A stretch of DNA of 64,000 bases from an uncultured Bradyrhizobium sp. (GTDB lineage: Bacteria; Pseudomonadota; Alphaproteobacteria; Rhizobiales; Xanthobacteraceae): NCBI RefSeq assembly GCF_947648125.1, contig NZ_CANSMR010000004.1:62001-126000 (forward strand), given 5' to 3'. The translations under genes and the position numbers were made by a program. Shown here one piece after another: positions 61,928 to 64,000 of the stretch (its first letter is position 1; the number at the start of each line of letters is the position of its first letter). Under the pieces are notes generated by a model that worked only from the letters and a program-made list of their open reading frames with translations, searched no databases and had not been told where the DNA came from.

Positions 61928-61995
61928 CCCGGATGGAGCGCCAGCGTAATCCGGGGCCAGTGTTCCCGGATTGCGCTTCGCTTCATCCGGGCTAC
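61923..61995. repeat. Repeat family D, copy 2
   Basis: GTAGCCCGGATGGAGCGCCA at the left and CGCTTCATCCGGGCTAC at the right, with AATCCGGGG / TCCCGGATT inside. The first TAG of the element is the stop codon of the DUF1850 gene. Confidence 0.88.
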
Positions 61996-62036
61996 GGGTT
62001 ACGTCAGACTGCAAGAACAACAAGGGAGAACAGGTG

Positions 62037-62843
62037 ATGGATCGGCTCAAGGGCAAGGTTGCGATGGTGGTCGGCGCGGGCTCGATCGGGCCCGGCTCGG
62101 GCAATGGCAAGGCGACCGCCGTGACCTTCGCGCGCGAGGGCGCCAGCGTGTTCTGCGTCGATCGCAACGGCGCGGCGGCCGAGGAGACGGTCAAGATCAT
62201 CACCGGCGAGGGCGGCAAGGCCGCCGCATTCACCGCTGATGTCTCGCGCGCCAGCGAGGTCGAGGCGATGGTTGCGGCCTGCCTGAAGACCTATGGCCGT
62301 ATCGACGTGCTCGACAACAATGTCGGCATCGCCGAGGTCGGCAGCGTGGTGGAAGTCGCGGAAGCCGAGTGGGACCGCGTCTTCGCGGTCAACCTCAAGA
62401 GCGCCTATCTGTCGATGAAGCACGTCATTCCGGTCATGATCAAGCAGGGCGGCGGCTCGATCATCAACATCTCCTCGATCGCCTCGATCCGCCATGTCGG
62501 CATTTCCTATGTCAGCTACAATGCGAGCAAGGCCGCGATGAACCAGATGACGCGCTCGTCCGCGGTCGAGTTCGCCTCCAAGCATGTGCGCGTCAACGCG
62601 ATCCTGCCGGGATTGATGAAGACGCCGATGGTCGAACATTCCGCGGGTCTGGCGCAGAGCTACGCCAAGGGCGATGTGGAGGCGATGTGGCGCGCCCGCG
62701 ACGCGCAGGTGCCGATGGGGCACATGGGCGACGCCTGGGACGTTGCCAATGCCGCGCTGTTCCTGGCATCGGACGAATCGAAATATGTCACCGGCATCGA
62801 GCTGGTGGTCGACGGCGGCATCACCTCGAAGTCGGGTGCCTGA
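62037..62843 (+). CDS. SDR-family oxidoreductase
   Basis: A 268-residue SDR. The cofactor loop is longer than usual (VVGAGSIGPGSGNGKATAVT), Asp after strand 2 (FCVDRNGAA) suggests NAD, and NNVG replaces NNAG. The catalytic set is in NISSIASIRHVGISYVSYNA and SK. The ending is VTGIELVVDGGITSKSGA. CAAGGGAGAACAGGTG precedes the ATG. The substrate is unknown; the gene is separated from the TRAP genes by a repeat. Confidence 0.88.
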   Translation: MDRLKGKVAMVVGAGSIGPGSGNGKATAVTFAREGASVFCVDRNGAAAEETVKIITGEGGKAAAFTADVSRASEVEAMVAACLKTYGRIDVLDNNVGIAEVGSVVEVAEAEWDRVFAVNLKSAYLSMKHVIPVMIKQGGGSIINISSIASIRHVGISYVSYNASKAAMNQMTRSSAVEFASKHVRVNAILPGLMKTPMVEHSAGLAQSYAKGDVEAMWRARDAQVPMGHMGDAWDVANAALFLASDESKYVTGIELVVDGGITSKSGA

Positions 62844-62855
62844 GGAGCTAGGGTA

Positions 62856-64000
62856 TCACGCCTCGACGCTGAGCTCGGCGCGGTCGAGCTCTTCCTCGAC
62901 CAGATGGAATGCGTCGTCGCCGATGGTCTCGGTGCGACGCAGATTGAGCAGCGCCTGACGCGCAGCCGCGATGGCGCGGCGGCGGATCGGATCCGACGGC
63001 AGCTCGCGTGAGGTCAGGCCGCCGTCCGGGTCGTTCTCGGCGCGCAGCAGCACGGCGCGGTATTCGAGCCGGAGGATCTCGGCCTCTTCCGACGGGTCCG
63101 CGTCGATCTCCTCGAGCGCGGCGCGAAAGACCACGCCGCGGGCATGGGCCGCCTCGCGTCCGACCGGATCGTCGTCATCGAAATTGAGCGCCAGGATCAG
63201 CGGCCGCAAGGTCAGGCCCTGGATCACGAGCGAGCCCAGCACCACGGCAAAACGCCGTCAGCAGGATCAGGTCTCGGTACGGAAACCATTCAGGCAGTGC
63301 AAACGCGGCGGCGAGCGTCACGATACCGCGCATGCCGCACCACGACACGATGAAGCCGCGCTTCAAGGTCGGCACGGCCTCCACCACATGGGCGGGCAGC
63401 CAATGGCGCGCCTTCAGCAGGCGCAGCAGGGCGCCGTAGGGCATCACCCAGAGGATGCGGGCGAGGATCACGACGGCGAGGATCGCGGCGGCAAAGCTGC
63501 AATATTTCCACCGCACCTCGTCGTCGAGCTCCGACCAGATCGGGCGCAATTGCAGGCCGATCAGCATGAAGGCGAGCACGTTGAGCACGAACACGACGGT
63601 CTCCCACACCGCATAGGACGACACGCGCAGCCGTGCCGAGGTGCGGGCCGGCGCGGTGCGGGCGATGGTGATGGCATAGGCGATGATGGTGAGGATGCCG
63701 GACAGGCCGAGATGCTCGGCGACGATCCACACCATGAAGGTGCCGCCGAATTGCGTGATGATCGCGCTCGGCGCCTCGGTGATGCGGCGCGTGATCATCA
63801 TCCAGACCCGCGCGAACAGGTAGCCGGCGGCGAGGCTGCCGACCAGCGCGACCGTGATCGACGGCACGAATTCGCGGATCTTCATGTGCTCGGCGGCGAC
63901 GAGGCCGACCGCGACGCGATAGATCAACAGCGAAGTGGCATCGTTGAGCAGGCTTTCGCCTTCGAGGATTTTCTGGATCCGGTAGGGCAGGTTGACCTGG
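62856..64000 (-). pseudogene. CPA1-type Na+/H+ antiporter, frameshifted, cut by window edge
   Basis: Reading leftward from the window edge, one frame gives the membrane domain of a CPA1/NhaP-type antiporter: KILEGESLLNDATSLLIYRV, ITQFGGTFMVWIVAEHLG and IVSWCGMRGIVTLAAAFALP. At 63249-63252 a run of four T (minus strand) shifts the frame. With three T the protein would continue LLTAFAVVLGSLVIQGLTLR into the second frame, which supplies the last helix and the cytoplasmic C-terminus (to 62856). So either a one-base insertion broke the gene or the assembly has a homopolymer error. The N-terminus is outside the window. Confidence 0.85.

Overview
The window is a high-GC alphaproteobacterial chromosome segment. 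Gene content and order (phyR/nepR/ecfG, an assimilatory cys cluster with DUF2849 and DUF934, DUF2865, DUF459, the dispersed 'cattgcgaggagcgaagcgacgaagcaatcc'-type repeats) point to Bradyrhizobium or a very close relative. This is inferred from the proteins and repeats, not from a marker gene. No rRNA, tRNA, CRISPR array, transposase or prophage was seen.

Region 1 (1-12.7 kb) is a general stress response island. The sigma factor EcfG, its anti-sigma NepR and the response regulator PhyR lie head to head. Around them I find repeated sigma-EcfG-type promoters (GGAAC, 16 or 17 nt, CGTT). They precede small proteins of 46, 58, 59 and 51 aa, a ribbon-helix-helix protein, a DUF883/holin-like envelope operon, an AI-2E-type permease and an L,D-transpeptidase. 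The same stretch holds two EamA permeases, a fluoride riboswitch with a small membrane protein and crcB, a transglutaminase-like protein, a zinc-ribbon protein, and remnants of a DUF1905 protein and a cytochrome P450.

Region 2 (12.7-18.2 kb): stacked palindromic repeats, malate synthase G, and an MFS exporter divergent from an AraC-type regulator.

Region 3 (18.2-30 kb) is a complete sulfate uptake and assimilation locus. cysD-cysNC diverges from cysG-DUF2849-cysI-DUF934-cysH, which is followed by the sulfate ABC transporter sbp-cysT-cysW-cysA. Together these take sulfate in, activate it to APS (and PAPS), reduce it to sulfite and then to sulfide, and make the siroheme that sulfite reductase needs.

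Region 4 (30-46 kb) is mixed metabolism and envelope: a CAP-domain lipoprotein, patatin-like hydrolase plus 3-hydroxybutyrate dehydrogenase, a polysaccharide flippase, a DsbD-N-like protein, YqgE, a TfdA-like dioxygenase with two SDRs, a CsbD-like stress protein with an EcfG-like promoter, a DUF459 SGNH protein, a lytic transglycosylase, a MerR-controlled old yellow enzyme with a clear operator, and galU.

Region 5 (46-57 kb): oxyR divergent from katG, an aldo/keto reductase with a thioesterase, a NUDIX hydrolase, several exported proteins of unknown function, a CitE-like lyase and a degenerate REC-EAL protein.

Region 6 (57-64 kb): an MFS pseudogene, a TAXI-type TRAP transporter (binding protein, fused permease, DUF1850 protein), an SDR, and a frameshifted CPA1-type Na+/H+ antiporter that runs off the right edge. 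At least four families of short palindromic repeats fill many of the gaps.
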